From Bradyrhizobium sp. LLZ17 (GTDB lineage: Bacteria; Pseudomonadota; Alphaproteobacteria; Rhizobiales; Xanthobacteraceae), in the NCBI RefSeq assembly GCF_041200145.1, contig NZ_CP165734.1, positions 7,111,001 to 7,175,000 on the forward strand: 64,000 bases of DNA, read 5' to 3'. A program made the position numbers and the translations under genes. Numbering within the stretch: the stretch's first letter is position 1; each line of letters opens with the position of its first letter. This document shows, piece by piece, positions 54,420 through 63,958 of the stretch. The notes below the pieces were generated by a model. The model ran no database searches and was not told the origin of the DNA. It saw nothing but the letters and a program-made list of their open reading frames with translations.

Positions 54420-56315
54420 GTACGTCATGCCAAGCTGATGAATGCTTGTGGGTGCAAGTCCCATCCGGCCAAAGCCGAAGCAGGCAGACCGGGACCGAGT
54501 CTTGCGGGCGTCGCGGCAACGCGGGGTTCGAAGTGTAGACAGGAGCCATGCGGGGTGCGGGAATGAGCCTCGAAAGGTGGATGTTCGCGGAGGCCGAGTG
54601 TGTTCCCTAAACACGAAGGCAGCATGAGCATCGTCGTTATGCGAGACGATGCCGCTCCGTCGGGGTCGATGGCCGGATCACGCATGGAAGGTAATCATCG
54701 GAACATGAGAGGCCCGACCGGGTCCGTTGGATTGGTCTCCAACGGGGGGCAGCGGCAAGGCAGTGCCAGAGCCGCGGTCCGAGCTGAGGTCGGGAGTCGG
54801 ACTGGTCCATAGTACCTGTGAAGTCGTCGAAGGAAACGAGACGCATGGAGGGAAGGGGTCAGCCCGAGGGGAGCCCGCGCGAGAAGGCCAGGGTCCGGAC
54901 ACAGAGCCGGGTTGCCTTGCCGCCGAACCTCGAACGGGTGAACACGGCAGCCAAGCAGGCTGCTCAAACCCGGTTCACGGCCTTGCTGCACCACGTCAAC
55001 GAGGACGCTCTGCGTCGGGCGTTTCGACGACAAAAGCGGCAGGCCAGCGCGGGGGTCGACGGGATAACGGTGGCGAAGTACGAAGAGAGGCTCACGGATA
55101 ACCTCCGGGAGCTCTGCGGACGCGTCCACACGGGTCGCTACCGGCCACAGCCGGTGCGACGAGTCTACATCCCCAAAGCCGATGGCGGTAAGCGGCCTCT
55201 CGGTGTGCCGGCGCTAGAGGACAAGATTGTCCAAAGCGCGGTAGCCGAGGTGCTGAGCTCCGTCTACGAGGTCGACTTCCTCGGGTTCTCCTACGGCTTC
55301 CGGCCGGGGCGGAATCCTCATATGGCGCTTGACGCCTTGCACACGGCGATCATGAGCCAGCGCGTCAACTGGGTGCTCGATGCCGACATACGCAACTTCT
55401 TCGACTCGGTCGACCACGAGTGGCTGCTGCGGATGGTGGCGCACAGGATCGCCGATCCTCGCATATTGCGGCTCATAGAGCTGTGGCTGCGGGCCGGCAT
55501 TCTTGAGAGCGGCGAGAAGCAAGAAACGGACAGGGGTACCCCGCAGGGGGCGGGCATCAGTCCGCTCCTCGCCAACATCTTTCTGCACTACATCCTCGAT
55601 CTCTGGGTCCACCAATGGCGCCGTCGCCGCGCACGCGGTCGCGTTGTGGCCGTTCGCTATGCGGACGACTTCGTCATGGGCTTCGAGAGCAAGGTGGATG
55701 CGCAGGAGATGCTCTTGGCCCTCAAGGCGCGGCTGGCCAGCTTTGGCCTGATGCTTCATGAGGGCAAGACGCGGTTGATCGAGTTCGGTCGATTTGCGGC
55801 CCTCTCGCGTCAGCGGCGCGGCGAGCGGCGACCCGAGACCTTCGCCTTCCTCGGCTTCACCCACTACTGCGGGCGGACCCGGGACGGCCGGTTTATCGTG
55901 AAGCACAAGACGGAAGGGAAACGCCTGACGCGTAAGCTGACGGCGTTGCGCCAGGAAGCCTGGCGGTTCATGCACGCGCCACTGGCCATGCAACACGAAT
56001 GGCTCACCGCCGTTCTGCGTGGACACTACGGCTACTATGGCAGACCGCACAACTATCCGGCGCTCAACGGCTTCTACCGGGAGGTGCGTCGGACCTGGCG
56101 GCGCTGTCTGAGACGGCGTAGTCAGAAAAGCCGGCGCATGGGCTGGCCGGAGTTCGAGACCCTGACGGCTCGCTTCCGTCTGCCCGTTCCACGCATCACT
56201 CGCACTTGGGCGCAGGCGCGGATATGACGCGGGTTACCCTCGGGAAGAGCCGGGTGCGGGAAAGCCGCCTGCCCGGATCTGTGAGGGCGAAAGCCAAATG
56301 GCTGAGCTACTCGAC
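54420..56315 (+). mobile_element. Group II intron, copy 2
   Basis: The same 1,896-bp intron as 11564-13459, at the identical position in the IS terminal repeat. Domain V is at 56247-56279, and the 3' end is AC followed by the exon CACGACC. The first ~1.5 kb matches copy 1 except for one substitution I found (copy 1 position 11632). A 238-bp patch (55933-56170) differs at about 28 positions, and the last 145 bp agree again. Confidence 0.88.
54845..56227 (+). CDS. ltrA: Group II intron reverse transcriptase/maturase, copy 2
   Basis: A 460-residue intact protein with the same reverse transcriptase blocks and YADD motif as copy 1. It differs only in the GIIM maturase/thumb region: for example FMHAPLAMQHEWLTA replaces LMHESLATQHEWFAA, and RTWRRC replaces RIWLHC. 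All catalytic residues are retained. Either copy could supply maturase for both introns. Confidence 0.93.
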   Translation: MEGRGQPEGSPREKARVRTQSRVALPPNLERVNTAAKQAAQTRFTALLHHVNEDALRRAFRRQKRQASAGVDGITVAKYEERLTDNLRELCGRVHTGRYRPQPVRRVYIPKADGGKRPLGVPALEDKIVQSAVAEVLSSVYEVDFLGFSYGFRPGRNPHMALDALHTAIMSQRVNWVLDADIRNFFDSVDHEWLLRMVAHRIADPRILRLIELWLRAGILESGEKQETDRGTPQGAGISPLLANIFLHYILDLWVHQWRRRRARGRVVAVRYADDFVMGFESKVDAQEMLLALKARLASFGLMLHEGKTRLIEFGRFAALSRQRRGERRPETFAFLGFTHYCGRTRDGRFIVKHKTEGKRLTRKLTALRQEAWRFMHAPLAMQHEWLTAVLRGHYGYYGRPHNYPALNGFYREVRRTWRRCLRRRSQKSRRMGWPEFETLTARFRLPVPRITRTWAQARI

Positions 56316-56322
56316 CACGACC

Positions 56323-56331
56323 AGCGTGTAG
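56323..56331 (+). repeat. Target-site duplication, right, composite element copy 2
   Basis: AGCGTGTAG, identical to 52995-53003. Confidence 0.85.
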
Positions 56332-56861
56332 CGCCGTCCTGTTAGGAAAGGTTTGTCACGCGACGGGGAGGCGAGCCGATCTCTCAACGGCTGCGGCATG
56401 CCATGGTCTGCATGGAGCGACCGGCGCCCCGGACCGTTCTCACAATCTGAACCTTGGCATAGAGGTTCCCATCAAATCGCGGAGTTGGTCGCGCCCGGCC
56501 CGAGCCACGACGTTGACCGTCCTATTTCGGCATGCTTCCGCTTCGCCGGTCTTCGCCGGTGCGTACGTATTTCGCTCCACGACGCGACGAAACGGTGCAG
56601 ATGCAGGTCAGGCGATGGACACCAGCAGCATGATCGCGACTGTCGATCTGGAAAACTGTGATGCGGTATCGGCTCGATCGAAGCGATTTGGCGAGCGCTA
56701 TGGCGGGCACGCTCGCTCACCATTTGGCAGCGCACTTGCGCTTGGGTTGGAATCGATCGATGCGCTTCTATTCTCAACTCACTTGCGTACACTTGCACGA
56801 CACTTGCGTCGAAATGAGAGGTTGCTCCTACCGCAAGCTTTGGATCTTCGATATCACCAAA
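56332..56861. other. No supported gene
   Basis: Between composite element copy 2 and the glycosyltransferase gene. Open frames on both strands are short and show no family features. Confidence 0.4.
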
Positions 56862-58016
56862 TTAATCATCGGGCGTTTCTCTAGCAATAGCTGCTTCCCA
56901 TGTCGAGCGCGCAGTCCCATACGCCACCCTCCGATAGAGGCAGAGATATGCGTTGCACATCGCATCGAGGGAGAAGGCCGTTTCAACACGACGACGCCCC
57001 GCGATACCGAACTGACTAGCAAGCGCTCCGTCATTGAGGAGTCTGAGCACACGATCAGTCAAGACCGCCGCGTCGTTACTCGGCACAAGAAATCCCGTCT
57101 GGCCCTCCAGGACCAATTCAGGAGTGCCCCCATCGTTTGTTGCTACGATTGGCTTACCCAATGCCATGCATTCGGTGATTGCGTTAGAGATGCCTTCCCC
57201 GTGTAGACGGCTGTTGGTGGCAAGAACTCCCACAGTGAAGAGGTTTGCGATGCTTTCTATATCTTTTCGCTGCCCCAGAAACTTTATGCGCGGCGAATGT
57301 TCTGGTAGAACGCTATCGCGCACCCGCGGCAACAGTTCACCGGTGCCGACAGCCAGAAAAGTTACATCATCTCTAAGACGACAAATGCGGCACGCCATTT
57401 CAACAAAGCTTGCATAATCTTTTCCGGGCCTGAAGTTAGCAACCATCCCCACAATGTGGGGGGTCGTGATGCCGACCATCCTACGAAGCTCCGACTCATC
57501 TCTTAAATTAAGGACTCTCGCGGGATTAAAGCCATTGTAGATCGACAGACCTTTGCGCTCGGGAATATGGTAGGCAGCGAGGCCCGCTCGCGAATTGGCG
57601 ACGATAACGTCTGAAAATGGGATAGTCAGCTTGCTCATCAGATAGTTTTTATTCCACGGCGTCATATGCGACGGCGCATCTCGTACAAAGCCATTGACGA
57701 AAGCCGCGCCGCACAATTTCGCAACCGGAGCTGCATAAATAGAGCATATCGAGCCCCAGGAGTGGACGATATCAATTTTCAAACTAGAGGTTAGATCGTA
57801 CAAGCTCTTGAAAAGGCGCAAATCCCCCCTGCCTTTCCGAATGAGCGGAATATATTGCGCATGTTCACTGTCAATTTCGAATTGATCATCCTCCTCGTAG
57901 GTAACCGCGACGAATGACTCTATGTCGCGGTGAGGGGAAAGCCCGCCCAAAAGTTCGACGAGTTGCCGTTCTTTTCCTCCCCGGCCTATGCATTCGGTGA
58001 AGTGTAGTATACGCAT
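56862..58016 (-). CDS. Glycosyltransferase family 4
   Basis: A 384-residue GT-B enzyme that should add a sugar to a polysaccharide repeat unit on the cytosolic face. The N-terminus MRILHFTECIGRGGKERQLVELL is the classic start with the glycine-rich acceptor loop. The C-terminal nucleotide-sugar domain has VGMVANFRPGKDYASFVEMA, FLGQRKDIESI and the E-x7-E-like region GISNAITECMALGKPIVATNDGGTPELV. ATG 58016 follows GGGAGA. The gene seems AT-richer than its neighbours, which often marks transferred polysaccharide genes. Last in the minus-strand order seen here. Confidence 0.92.
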   Translation of the reverse strand: MRILHFTECIGRGGKERQLVELLGGLSPHRDIESFVAVTYEEDDQFEIDSEHAQYIPLIRKGRGDLRLFKSLYDLTSSLKIDIVHSWGSICSIYAAPVAKLCGAAFVNGFVRDAPSHMTPWNKNYLMSKLTIPFSDVIVANSRAGLAAYHIPERKGLSIYNGFNPARVLNLRDESELRRMVGITTPHIVGMVANFRPGKDYASFVEMACRICRLRDDVTFLAVGTGELLPRVRDSVLPEHSPRIKFLGQRKDIESIANLFTVGVLATNSRLHGEGISNAITECMALGKPIVATNDGGTPELVLEGQTGFLVPSNDAAVLTDRVLRLLNDGALASQFGIAGRRRVETAFSLDAMCNAYLCLYRRVAYGTARSTWEAAIARETPDD

Positions 58017-58079
58017 CTCAGCGATCTCCCACGTGGACTGATTCAGTCCACGTTACAACGAACCGGTTCAGCACGAATT

Positions 58080-59117
58080 TCAACGCTCAACCCCGCTCGA
58101 TGTAATGCTTCTCATTTGCAGCATGTGCGCTGCCGCCGATTGGATGCCGCTCATGCGAACCTCGAACCTGGTCCTCGAATCGAAAGGCCCCCCAACCCCA
58201 ACACGAGGAAGTGCAAAATGATTTGATTTGCCGTCGGATACCTGCCCACTTCGCGTCGTTACTGCGGTCGAAAAGCCAATTTCCTTCGCGAGATGTTCTT
58301 CGCGCTGACCGCATGCTTTGGAGTCGCCGTAAGGATAAGCGAAGTGCCGAACCGAAAGCTGCAGCAATTGCTCCAAATAGCGGCGGTTGTCCGCCATTTC
58401 GGCCCGTGCGGAAGGAACATCCAGGGCCGACAGGGCCGCATGCGAAACGGTGTGCCCGCCAATCGACGCGAGAGGATGCCGCGCCAGTTTTTGAAGCTCG
58501 CGTTCATTCAGGAAATATGCCTCATTCAAGGCCGTTAGCGATATGCCAGCTTTTTCGAACGTGGAGGTGAGTGTTGCAGCCCGGTGATAGTCTTGGTGAA
58601 CCCACTCAATGACCCTGTATAGGCCCAAAACCTTTTCTTGAAACTCGGGACAGTGGAACCGCATGCCCATTGCGTCGATCGTAACCGCGTCTCTAATGCG
58701 GAACATTTCGCGCAAACCCAGCCACCACGATTGTAGCGTTCGTGTTAGGGCGCCGGTGGGGACGTACATCATGAATGGGGCCTGGTTTCGCTCGAGGATT
58801 GGAAGCGCGGTCGTGACATTGTCTCGGTAGCCGTCATCAAAGGTAAGCACCGCATAGCGGCACGGCCCGGGATCCGTGGCCAATCGCTTGAGACATGTTT
58901 CGAAACTGACGATCTCCCATCCTTCTTGCCGTAGCCACTTGAGTGAGTATTCGAAAAGGGCAGCTGACGTCCCGGTCGTCAATTCCGAGCGATGATCTTG
59001 TTGAATTTCATGGAACATCAGGATGGCTGCTCGGCCCGCAAAAACCCTGCGGAAGGTTGGCATTAGTCCAGATCGATGAGCCAAGTGGATGATGCTGTCC
59101 TTGAGAACCTTCTTCAC
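58080..59117 (-). CDS. Polysaccharide deacetylase (NodB-homology domain)
   Basis: A 345-residue enzyme of carbohydrate esterase family 4. Motif 1 is LTFDDGYRDN (metal and catalytic Asp) and motif 2 is SIGGHTVSHAALS (metal His pair). RHFAYPYGDSKACG resembles motif 3 (RxPYG). It would remove N- or O-acetyl groups from sugars; the N-terminal half (MFHEIQQDHRSELTTGT, EGWEIVSFE) matches polysaccharide-locus deacetylases rather than NodB itself. GTG 59117 follows TGGAGGG at 6 bases, which decides it over the long upstream frame to 59375. Confidence 0.9.
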   Translation of the reverse strand: MKKVLKDSIIHLAHRSGLMPTFRRVFAGRAAILMFHEIQQDHRSELTTGTSAALFEYSLKWLRQEGWEIVSFETCLKRLATDPGPCRYAVLTFDDGYRDNVTTALPILERNQAPFMMYVPTGALTRTLQSWWLGLREMFRIRDAVTIDAMGMRFHCPEFQEKVLGLYRVIEWVHQDYHRAATLTSTFEKAGISLTALNEAYFLNERELQKLARHPLASIGGHTVSHAALSALDVPSARAEMADNRRYLEQLLQLSVRHFAYPYGDSKACGQREEHLAKEIGFSTAVTTRSGQVSDGKSNHFALPRVGVGGPFDSRTRFEVRMSGIQSAAAHMLQMRSITSSGVER

Positions 59118-59196
59118 GGCTAACCCTCCATTGGTCTGCGCTATATGCTTCTTCGAGGCTACGCTGGTTGGTGAAGGTCCAGCCGTTGCATTGTCG

Positions 59197-60177
59197 TCAT
59201 CCACTCCGCAGCAAACGCCTGCCTTCCGCCTTTGCCCTGAAGTTGGAGAGAACGTCCTCATATACGCCGACGATCTTTTCAACTGTGAGCGACTGATCGT
59301 ATCTGGCCATTGCCGCCCGACCCCGGAACGCGCTGCTGCGCGAACATTCAAACGTCTCTCGAAGGCTGCGGGCAATCGTGCCGGCGTCCTGCGGACAGAT
59401 CCGCGTCCCCGCGATGCCGTTTAACAGCTCGCCAACGTCGCCGACCTCCGTCGACACGACCGGACGATTGCACGCGAGAGCTTCCTTGATAGAGGTCGGC
59501 GACCCCTCATAATCCGAGCAGAGAAGCAGGGCGTCGGCTGCGCTGTAGCACCACGGCATTTCGCCGTTTGGCACATTGACGACCGTCATCAGCTCCGTGT
59601 CGACGCCCTCCTGCACGAGTCGCTCGACCGACGCTCTTGCCAGATCGTATCTCTTCTCAGGCCGCGTCGGATCAAAGGGAAACAGAACGATATGCTTGTC
59701 TTTCGGCCACCCCAGCCGCGCTCGCGCTTGGTCGCGATCGTACGGCTTGAATACGCCGAGGTCGACCCCGCAGGGAATCACGATTCCCGGAATCCGTCTC
59801 CGCATCCCCTCCGAAACGACTATGACGGCATCGGCGAAATGCGACACAGCGCGGGTGCACAGCCTTTCAAAGATGCTTTTTCCAAGCACGTCGGTCCCGT
59901 GCAGCGTGATGACGAGCGGAGCCTGCGACCGAAACATCGCAGGATACGCCGAATAACCGTAATGCGCATGAACGATGTCGTATGCCACCGCACTCGTCAT
60001 TCGCATGACATCTATAATGCACTTCAGATAGTTCATCTTGGACTGGAATCCGAGAATATTGATGACGTCGACCGTGTGGCCGAACCGGCGCAGTTGCTCG
60101 ACCTGCTGGAACACAAAGGCTCCGGAGCCCGGTCTCTGCGGACTCGGGTACATGTTGGTGACACAGAGAATCCTCAC
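59197..60177 (-). CDS. Glycosyltransferase family 4
   Basis: About 326 residues. Start: VRILCVTNMYPSPQRPGSGAFVFQQVEQLRRFGHTVDVINI. Acceptor-side motifs: DIVHAHYGYSAYPAMF and LVITLHGTDVLG. C-terminal donor site: GVDLGVFKPYDRDQARARLGWP, LLLCSDYEGSPTSIKEALACNRPVVSTEVGDVGELL (E-x7-E). GTG 60177 has GAGGGA 9 bases upstream; an in-frame GTG at 60204 is the alternative. It lies between the deacetylase and acetyltransferase genes in the polysaccharide operon. Confidence 0.92.
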   Translation of the reverse strand: MRILCVTNMYPSPQRPGSGAFVFQQVEQLRRFGHTVDVINILGFQSKMNYLKCIIDVMRMTSAVAYDIVHAHYGYSAYPAMFRSQAPLVITLHGTDVLGKSIFERLCTRAVSHFADAVIVVSEGMRRRIPGIVIPCGVDLGVFKPYDRDQARARLGWPKDKHIVLFPFDPTRPEKRYDLARASVERLVQEGVDTELMTVVNVPNGEMPWCYSAADALLLCSDYEGSPTSIKEALACNRPVVSTEVGDVGELLNGIAGTRICPQDAGTIARSLRETFECSRSSAFRGRAAMARYDQSLTVEKIVGVYEDVLSNFRAKAEGRRLLRSG

Positions 60178-60218
60178 GATTAGTATTCCCTCGAATCTTG
60201 GCACGAACTACCAGCGAG

Positions 60219-60968
60219 TTACTCGTCTGCGCCGTCAGTCCCTTTGAGCCGTCGTCGGATCCGCGCTGGGACGCCCATCACGAGCGCGCCGTCGGGCACG
60301 TCCTTCGTCACCACGGCGCCGGCGCCGACGACGGCGCCAACGCCGATTTTGACACCTGGCAGTAGGTTGGCTCCCAGGCCGATCGCCGCGCCGCGCGCGA
60401 TATGGGGCCCGAGCATGGGCGAACCGTCGTAGCCGTTGCGACCGATCGCATTGTCGTTCGACGTGCCGACGCAGCCCGAGATGAATACGTCGTCTTCGAT
60501 CGTCATATTGCCCGCCAGCCAGGTGTGATCCTGTACCCGGACGCGATCGCCGATTTGCGTGTTGTAATTGACCGTGACGTAACGTCCGACGACGGTCTTC
60601 GAGCCGATCCGCGATTGTTCACGGATCGAGGCGCCGTCACCGATCAGGGTTCCTGCGCCGACCGAGACGTCGTAGAAAATTACCGCGTGCGGTCCGATAG
60701 AACAGTTGGCGCCGATATCGACCCACGCCTCGAAATGTGGCGCGCGCGACAACGCGCCTGCCCCCTTGGGCGCCTTGCCGATATAGGCTCCCGGAAAGAT
60801 TTCGACGTTGTCCCCAATTCTTGCGCCGCTCTCAATCACGACATGCGGGTGAATGACTACCCCGTTGCCAATTGTAACGTTAGGCCGCACTACAGCGAAC
60901 TCGGCGATCTTCACGGCAGCACCGATCGCTTCGGTCTCAACCACCGTCCATGCACTGATTCGATTCAT
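60219..60968 (-). CDS. Left-handed beta-helix N-acetyltransferase (WbpD/WlbB-like)
   Basis: A 249-residue hexapeptide-repeat enzyme. Repeats run from [38 protein letters not shown] to [41 protein letters not shown]. In the pathway to UDP-2,3-diacetamido-2,3-dideoxyglucuronic acid the WbpD step acetylates the 3-amino group, and the two preceding enzymes are encoded next door. An LpxA-like acyltransferase role is the alternative. The ATG overlaps the aminotransferase stop (ATGA), so the two are translationally coupled. Confidence 0.82.
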   Translation of the reverse strand: MNRISAWTVVETEAIGAAVKIAEFAVVRPNVTIGNGVVIHPHVVIESGARIGDNVEIFPGAYIGKAPKGAGALSRAPHFEAWVDIGANCSIGPHAVIFYDVSVGAGTLIGDGASIREQSRIGSKTVVGRYVTVNYNTQIGDRVRVQDHTWLAGNMTIEDDVFISGCVGTSNDNAIGRNGYDGSPMLGPHIARGAAIGLGANLLPGVKIGVGAVVGAGAVVTKDVPDGALVMGVPARIRRRLKGTDGADE

Positions 60969-62146
60969 CGCAACTCTTTCCCCTCATCGGCGCGCAGCGC
61001 GGCGGGCGCATACGTTGACTTCCGCCACAGTGTCTTGTGACCGTCGCGTTCAGCCGCGTTGCCTACAATCGCGCCGATATGGCGCACCTGATCGCGCGTG
61101 AGTTCGGGGAACATGGGGAGGGACAATGATCGCGCGGCCATTGCTTCGCAGCACGGCAAGTCGCCATGCCTGTAGCCGAGATGGGCGAAGGCAGGCTGTA
61201 GATGGAGCGGCAACGGATAGTGGATCCCAGTCGCCACGCCGGCCTGGTCGAGCTTGATCCGCATTGCGTCACGCTCGTTCGTGGTAATCACATACAAATG
61301 GTAGACGTGCGTCGACCCCTTTCGAACGAACGGCGTCTTGATTCCCGACTGCCCCAACTCAGTGGCGTACCAGTCTGCAGCGCGCCGCCGATTCGTGTTC
61401 CATTCATCCAGACGCCGGAGCTTGACCTGCAAGACTGCCGCCTGGAGCGCGTCTAGCCGACTGTTAAACCCGACCTCGGCATGGCTATAGTGGGTGGTTC
61501 GACCATGGTCACGCAGTCGTTCGATCCGCTCGGCGATCGCCGCATTGTTGGTGGTGACCGCTCCGCCGTCGCCATAAGCGCCGAGATTCTTCGCTGGATA
61601 AAACGAGAAACACGCGACATCGCCGAGCGCCCCGGTTCGGACCCCATGATATTCCGCCCCATGCGCCTGGGCGGCGTCTTCTACCACATAGAGCGCGCGC
61701 CGCCGTGCGATGTCCGTGATTGGAGCCATGTCAGCCGGCTGCCCGAAGAGGTGGACTGCGATGATCGCTCTTGTACGATCCGTGACGGCGCGCTCGATCA
61801 TCTTGGGATCGATCGTGTAGGTGTCCGGATCGATATCGACGAACACAGGCCGCGCTCCCGTCGCAACGATGGCGGCTGCAGTGGCGATGAAGGTATGGGC
61901 GGTTGTAATCACCTCGTCGCCATGACCAATACCCAAGGCCCGCAGTGCCAGATGAAGCGCGTCCGTACCGTTCGCCACACCGCGCGCATAGCGCACCTGG
62001 CAATACGCGGCGAAATTTCTTTCGAACGAGGCAAGCGCCTCGCCGCCTACGTACTGCGCGGAGTCGAGAACGCCTCGAATTGCTTCGGCCACTTCATCTT
62101 TTAGCGTCTCGTATTGCGCTTTGAGATCGACAAACGGAACGTGCAT
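60965..62146 (-). CDS. DegT/DnrJ/EryC1 PLP aminotransferase (WbpE/WlbC-like)
   Basis: A 393-residue PLP enzyme. Start [19 protein letters not shown], cofactor loop [30 protein letters not shown], and the PLP lysine in [15 protein letters not shown]. It would transaminate a 3-keto nucleotide sugar made by the Gfo/Idh enzyme. ATG 62146 is the family start; 63 codons of upstream open frame are not conserved. The C-terminal ~25 residues beyond GNAAERDG are an extension of unknown meaning. ATGA overlap with the acetyltransferase gene. Confidence 0.9.
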   Translation of the reverse strand: MHVPFVDLKAQYETLKDEVAEAIRGVLDSAQYVGGEALASFERNFAAYCQVRYARGVANGTDALHLALRALGIGHGDEVITTAHTFIATAAAIVATGARPVFVDIDPDTYTIDPKMIERAVTDRTRAIIAVHLFGQPADMAPITDIARRRALYVVEDAAQAHGAEYHGVRTGALGDVACFSFYPAKNLGAYGDGGAVTTNNAAIAERIERLRDHGRTTHYSHAEVGFNSRLDALQAAVLQVKLRRLDEWNTNRRRAADWYATELGQSGIKTPFVRKGSTHVYHLYVITTNERDAMRIKLDQAGVATGIHYPLPLHLQPAFAHLGYRHGDLPCCEAMAARSLSLPMFPELTRDQVRHIGAIVGNAAERDGHKTLWRKSTYAPAALRADEGKELR

Positions 62147-62187
62147 TTTTCGAACCTCACTAGAATCCAGCTTGTTTCTAGAGAACG

Positions 62188-62847
62188 TCATCGAGCACCG
62201 TGCCCCCGCAGCACCGCGGGAAATGTCAAGGCAATCAACTTCAGATCGGTCCATAAGGTCCAGTTCATTGCATAGTCGACGTCCATCTCGAGCATCACCT
62301 CGGGGCTGACACGACCCCGACCGCGCACCTGGCAAATTCCGGTTATTCCGGGCTTCACAACGTGACGCTTATGGTGCCAGTCGCGGAAGTGTTCGAGCTC
62401 ATAAGGAATCGCCGGCCGTGGACCGACGATGCTCATTTCGCCGCGCAACACATTGAGGAACTGAGGCAGCTCGTCGAGGCTGGTTCTCCGCAGCCACCGT
62501 CCCACGCGCGTCACGCGAGGATCGTCTGTCAGCTTGTACGGGGCGGCGGGGTCGTTCGAAAGGGGCTCCTTTGCCCAAGCCCTCCGGATTGCCTCACGAT
62601 GGATGCTTTCGTCGGCGTTGTAGTGGAGTGTCCGGAATTTGAAGCAGTTGAACGGCTTCTCGTCTCGCCCGATGCGACGTTGGCGAAACACCGCTGGTCC
62701 GGGACTGTCGAGATGGATTGCTATCCACACCACCACGAAGACGAGGGCCAGCAACACGATCCCGAGAACGCTGATCGCGACGTCGAGCGCCCGCTTGCCA
62801 AACTCCCGCGGGGTCGCCTTCCGTCGCGTGTCTTCATGCGACGGCAA
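62188..62847 (-). CDS. Phosphoglycosyl transferase (bacterial sugar transferase family)
   Basis: A 219-residue monotopic enzyme that loads the first sugar-phosphate onto undecaprenyl phosphate. One reentrant N-terminal helix (KRALDVAISVLGIVLLALVFVVVWIAIHLDS) precedes the catalytic segment GPAVFRQRRIGRDEKPFNCFKFRTL, then DDPRVTRVGRWLRRTSLDELPQFLNVLRGEMSIVGPRPAIPYE, GITGICQVRGRG and DVDYAMNWTLWTDLKLI. The length fits the short PglC-like class. TTG 62847 has GGGAGGT 7 bases upstream; an ATG at 62904 in the same frame overlaps the upstream gene more deeply. It lies between the oxidase and aminotransferase genes, suggesting the diamino sugar may be the first sugar of the unit. Confidence 0.88.
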   Translation of the reverse strand: MPSHEDTRRKATPREFGKRALDVAISVLGIVLLALVFVVVWIAIHLDSPGPAVFRQRRIGRDEKPFNCFKFRTLHYNADESIHREAIRRAWAKEPLSNDPAAPYKLTDDPRVTRVGRWLRRTSLDELPQFLNVLRGEMSIVGPRPAIPYELEHFRDWHHKRHVVKPGITGICQVRGRGRVSPEVMLEMDVDYAMNWTLWTDLKLIALTFPAVLRGHGAR

Positions 62848-63958
62848 TTTCGGGACCTCCCGCCGGCATGTTCCGCCGCCGAAAAATCCGTTCATCCTTG
62901 CCATTGCTACGGTGCTTGTGCTTCAGCCGTAGACACGCCGATGCCGCCTCGAGCGCTTCGACAACGCGCAGCCCGTGCAGTCCGTCCGCGCGCGGCCGTT
63001 CCCCGGTCACGATCGCATTGACAAAGTCGAGTATCTCGAGCTTGAGCGGTTCGCTGCTGGATATCGCGGGGATATGCACGTCGCCATGATGGTAGGCCGA
63101 CTGGAAGTCGGCGTAGGAGTCGCCGTTGATCTGCGGCCTGAATCGCTTCTGGTAAACGCGCACCTTTTCGGACGGCTGCACGTCGTCGAACACCAGCATC
63201 GCATCGCTTCCGACGATCGTGATCTGGCGCACCTTGACCGGGTCCAACCAGGAAACGTGCACGTGGGCGGTCGGGCCGCTCTTAAAGCCCATCTTGGCGT
63301 AAACAACGTCCTCGACATTGGGCAGAACGTGCGCGCACCCCCAGGCCCCGATGGTTTGCGGTACCTCCTCCAGCAAGGAGAAGATGATCGAGAGGTCGTG
63401 CGGCGCCAAATCCCAAAGGACATTGGCGTCCTGTCGGTAGAGACCGAGATTAAGACGCCGCGAATCAATGTAGTAAAGCTCGCCGAGAGAGCCGCTCTTG
63501 ATCATCTGGCGCATGACACCGACCGCCGGATGATACTCGAATGTATGTCCGACCATCAGCACGCTCTTGCGCTGTTCGGCGATCGCATTCAACTCGCGGC
63601 ATTGCGCGCTCGTCATGGCCATCGGCTTCTCGACGAGCGCGTGCTTTCCGGCCTGGAGCACCGCTCGCGCCAATTCAAAGTGCGTCTCCACAGGGGTGGC
63701 GATAATGACACCGTCTATAGAAGGGTTATTCAGTACCGCGCTGATATCACGCGAAACAGCGACAGAAGGATATTGTGAACGGATGTATTCCAACCTGTCG
63801 AGACGCGGATCCACGGCCATCGACAACCTTGCACCGCGTATATCGCAGCTGACGCGGATATGTTTCGAGCCCCAGTAGCCGCAACCGATGACCGCGAGCG
63901 ACGGGCCTCCGGTCGCGATCTGAGCTTTCACGTCCTGACGGTCACGGGTATTCGCCAT
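62834..63958 (-). CDS. Gfo/Idh/MocA-family oxidoreductase (WbpB/WlbA-like)
   Basis: A 374-residue NAD-dependent enzyme. The Rossmann start SLAVIGCGYWGSKHIR, the family signature HALVEKPMAMTSAQC and VLMVGHTFEYHPAVGVMRQMI mark the WlbA/WbpB subgroup, which oxidises the 3-hydroxyl of UDP-N-acetylglucosaminuronic acid. The aminotransferase and acetyltransferase for the next two steps follow downstream. The dehydrogenase for the first step (WbpA-like) is not in the window. ATG 63958 follows AAGGAGCC. The gene ends 14 bases inside the phosphoglycosyl transferase gene, a tight overlap typical of an operon. Confidence 0.88.
   Translation of the reverse strand: MANTRDRQDVKAQIATGGPSLAVIGCGYWGSKHIRVSCDIRGARLSMAVDPRLDRLEYIRSQYPSVAVSRDISAVLNNPSIDGVIIATPVETHFELARAVLQAGKHALVEKPMAMTSAQCRELNAIAEQRKSVLMVGHTFEYHPAVGVMRQMIKSGSLGELYYIDSRRLNLGLYRQDANVLWDLAPHDLSIIFSLLEEVPQTIGAWGCAHVLPNVEDVVYAKMGFKSGPTAHVHVSWLDPVKVRQITIVGSDAMLVFDDVQPSEKVRVYQKRFRPQINGDSYADFQSAYHHGDVHIPAISSSEPLKLEILDFVNAIVTGERPRADGLHGLRVVEALEAASACLRLKHKHRSNGKDERIFRRRNMPAGGPEIAVA

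Larger units (their letters stand above)
53004..56322 (-). mobile_element. IS256-family element, copy 2, with the same group II intron in its right terminal repeat
   Basis: Same ends and architecture as 10147-13466. It is 3,319 bp including the 1,896-bp intron, one base shorter because of a deletion in the transposase gene. It has its own 9-bp target duplication, different from that of copy 1, so the IS transposed separately to each site. In the IS portion the copies differ by scattered substitutions, whereas most of the intron is identical. Confidence 0.88.
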
